Origin: Bacillus sp. FJAT-49711
GTDB taxonomy: Bacteria; Bacillota; Bacilli; Bacillales; Bacillaceae_C
DNA length: 64,000 nucleotides
Reading direction: 5' to 3'
Assembly (NCBI RefSeq): GCF_018343715.1
Contig: NZ_JAGYPL010000001.1
Coordinates: 186,001-250,000 of the forward strand
Each line of letters begins with the position of its first letter. Position 1 is the first letter of the stretch. Position numbers and translations under genes: made by a program. The notes below the pieces were generated by a model. That model worked only from the letters and a program-made list of their open reading frames with translations. It ran no database searches and had not been told where the DNA came from. This document shows, piece after piece, positions 62,982-64,000 of the stretch.

Positions 62982-63425
62982 CTACCATTTAGGTTCAATG
63001 ATAATTTTTCTTTTTAAATAATCTATATCTAATGGTTGAATACCATTTATTTGCGATAAATCAATGTCGGTAGATGCAGCTGTTTTTTTTAACATGATAA
63101 GGTCACTCATTAATTGCGTATCCTCGCCATGAATATTTAATGGACGCAGTAAGGAAACGTGGGTTCGGCTGTTTTCTTGATCGATTGACTCGATACGAAA
63201 ATAACTTGTTATAAATGTTTCATCATTATTTGTTTTATCCCTTCCCATTCGTTTAAACAAATCACCATTTGTATACATTATGAAAGGGATGGTATCTACA
63301 CCTACTAAATCTGAAAGTGTTTTGCTTAAGAATTTAGATGAGGATTCTGTTAATAAGTCCTGCATATTTTTTAAATCCAAAAGTACATTACAAATACTAT
63401 GCTTCACATTATTTTTACTAGGCAA
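62982..63425 (-). CDS. CotY/CotZ-like spore surface protein lacking cysteines
   Basis: A 147-residue protein. The central wording VDTIPFIMYTNGDLFKRMG, then SYFRIESIDQENSRTHVSLLRPL, then LKKTAASTDIDLSQINGIQPLD follows the order of the spore crust/exosporium proteins CotY, CotZ and ExsY (TIPF.LYT, FFRVESID..., LL.PL, T...VDLS.F..IQCL). Those proteins are rich in Cys that cross-link the layer; here only one Cys remains (SICNVLL, near residue 12), and the Cys positions near the end hold other residues. So it may be a non-cross-linking member or an anchor for the products of the neighbouring ligases. Start TTG, with GGAGATG upstream. Assignment is by pattern. Confidence 0.65.
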   Translation of the reverse strand: MPSKNNVKHSICNVLLDLKNMQDLLTESSSKFLSKTLSDLVGVDTIPFIMYTNGDLFKRMGRDKTNNDETFITSYFRIESIDQENSRTHVSLLRPLNIHGEDTQLMSDLIMLKKTAASTDIDLSQINGIQPLDIDYLKRKIIIEPKW

Positions 63426-63542
63426 ATTAGATTCATCTCCTTACAAATAGTCCTTTGTATTATAATATTGAAGGAGAATGGGATGGTGTGAAAGAAATCG
63501 GAATATAGACTTGGCTTATGTACCCATTTTCATAAGAAGAAA

Positions 63543-64000
63543 TTATAGTGGCTCCAAATAAAATTTAATTTCTTTTGCAGCATTCAAAGCGTTTTTTTTG
63601 GCATCCTTATTTGAACTCCCGACTGCAATCACGCAGGCATACCGACTTCCCATTGAATTTGGTGTTGTTAAGATTTCTCCTTCATTAGCCTTTATTTGGA
63701 TATGCTTTACTCCAATATATTGGAGGGCTTTATCCGTACCAATTACCTTTAGAAGAGTCCCATTTGCTTGTACAGTTAAATATTTTGCATATACATATTC
63801 TTTTTTTGAATGTACAAGAGAAGGAGGATTATCCATATTCAATTTAATAATTTCTTTTATTAAATTTATTCCTGTTCCTTCTTCAATGACTCGATTCATA
63901 AATCCTCCAGACATTCTTGGATTAATCTCTATAAGTTTCCACTCGCTATGTGTATATTTCATTTCTATGTGGCAAGAGCCATTTGTCAAACCAATTTGCT
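63543..64000 (-). CDS. ATP-grasp ligase, C-terminal part (cut by window end)
   Basis: The reading frame is open to the window edge, so the true start is outside. The visible 150 or so residues match the end of the 59.4-kb ATP-grasp protein: CHIEMKYTHSEWKLIEINPRMSGGFMN (metal-binding Glu and Asn), a KKEYVYAKYLTV strand, and GSRYACVIAVGSSNKDAKKNALNAAKEIKF at the end. It is therefore a second member of the amino-acid-ligase type in the same cluster. About 118 bp separate it from the CotY/CotZ-like gene on the same strand. Confidence 0.82.
   Translation of the reverse strand, partial: QIGLTNGSCHIEMKYTHSEWKLIEINPRMSGGFMNRVIEEGTGINLIKEIIKLNMDNPPSLVHSKKEYVYAKYLTVQANGTLLKVIGTDKALQYIGVKHIQIKANEGEILTTPNSMGSRYACVIAVGSSNKDAKKNALNAAKEIKFYLEPL

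Overview
This 64-kb window is a low-GC Firmicute chromosome, most likely an endospore-forming member of the Bacillaceae. The backbone order matches the Bacillus subtilis region thrS–infC-rpmI-rplT–ysdA–ysdB–ysdC–sspI–ysgA–pheST–rnhC–zapA–cvpA–polX–mutS2–yshE–lcfA–fadR–fadB–etfBA–trxA–uvrC–lysC–yslB–sdhCAB–gerE. Spore genes (sspI, gerE, sps genes, a cgeB-like gene, YheC/YheD-type ATP-grasp genes, a CotY/CotZ-like gene) show that it sporulates. Several starts are TTG, GTG or ATT and were chosen from the ribosome-binding sites. No database search was run; names rest on motifs, length and gene order.

Layout. 0-9 kb: end of thrS, a YusW-like lipoprotein, the L20-leader-controlled infC operon with a group IIC intron sitting just after its terminator, a 51-bp tandem palindromic repeat, ysdA, a TVP38-type membrane protein, ysdB, a dimeric dUTPase, ysdC, an aadK-like adenylyltransferase and sspI. 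9-14 kb: ysgA and T-box-controlled pheST. 14.1-28.9 kb is an accessory island between pheT and rnhC: an unknown membrane protein, a PQQ-type dehydrogenase lipoprotein, an spsI-J-K-L dTDP-sugar set, two glycosyltransferases and a sulfotransferase on the plus strand, a decayed IS1182-like element, then a tight minus-strand operon cgeB-like–SLC13 permease–cysC–sat. The island looks like a route to a sulfated spore-surface polysaccharide: nucleotide sugar synthesis, glycosyl transfer, anion uptake, PAPS synthesis and sulfotransfer.

28.9-52.3 kb is mostly backbone: DNA repair and division genes, the fatty-acid degradation regulon with a perfect FadR operator, etfBA, trxA, uvrC, lysC behind a lysine riboswitch, sdhCAB and gerE. 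It is interrupted by GC-rich repeats with inverted ends, truncated extragenic repeats and one small membrane gene with a probable frameshift at its start.

52.6-64 kb is a second accessory region after gerE: a three-domain NlpC/P60 protein with one intact catalytic domain, then a ligase cluster of two MurF-like enzymes, two YheC/YheD-type ATP-grasp proteins, two amino-acid-ligase-type ATP-grasp proteins (one cut by the window end), one 722-residue ATP-grasp–MurF fusion, and a cysteine-poor CotY/CotZ-like protein. The fusion has the same domain order as the catalytic part of cyanophycin synthetase. I infer, without proof, that this cluster builds an amide-linked peptide or polyamide for the spore surface. 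It is the strongest candidate here for an undescribed system.
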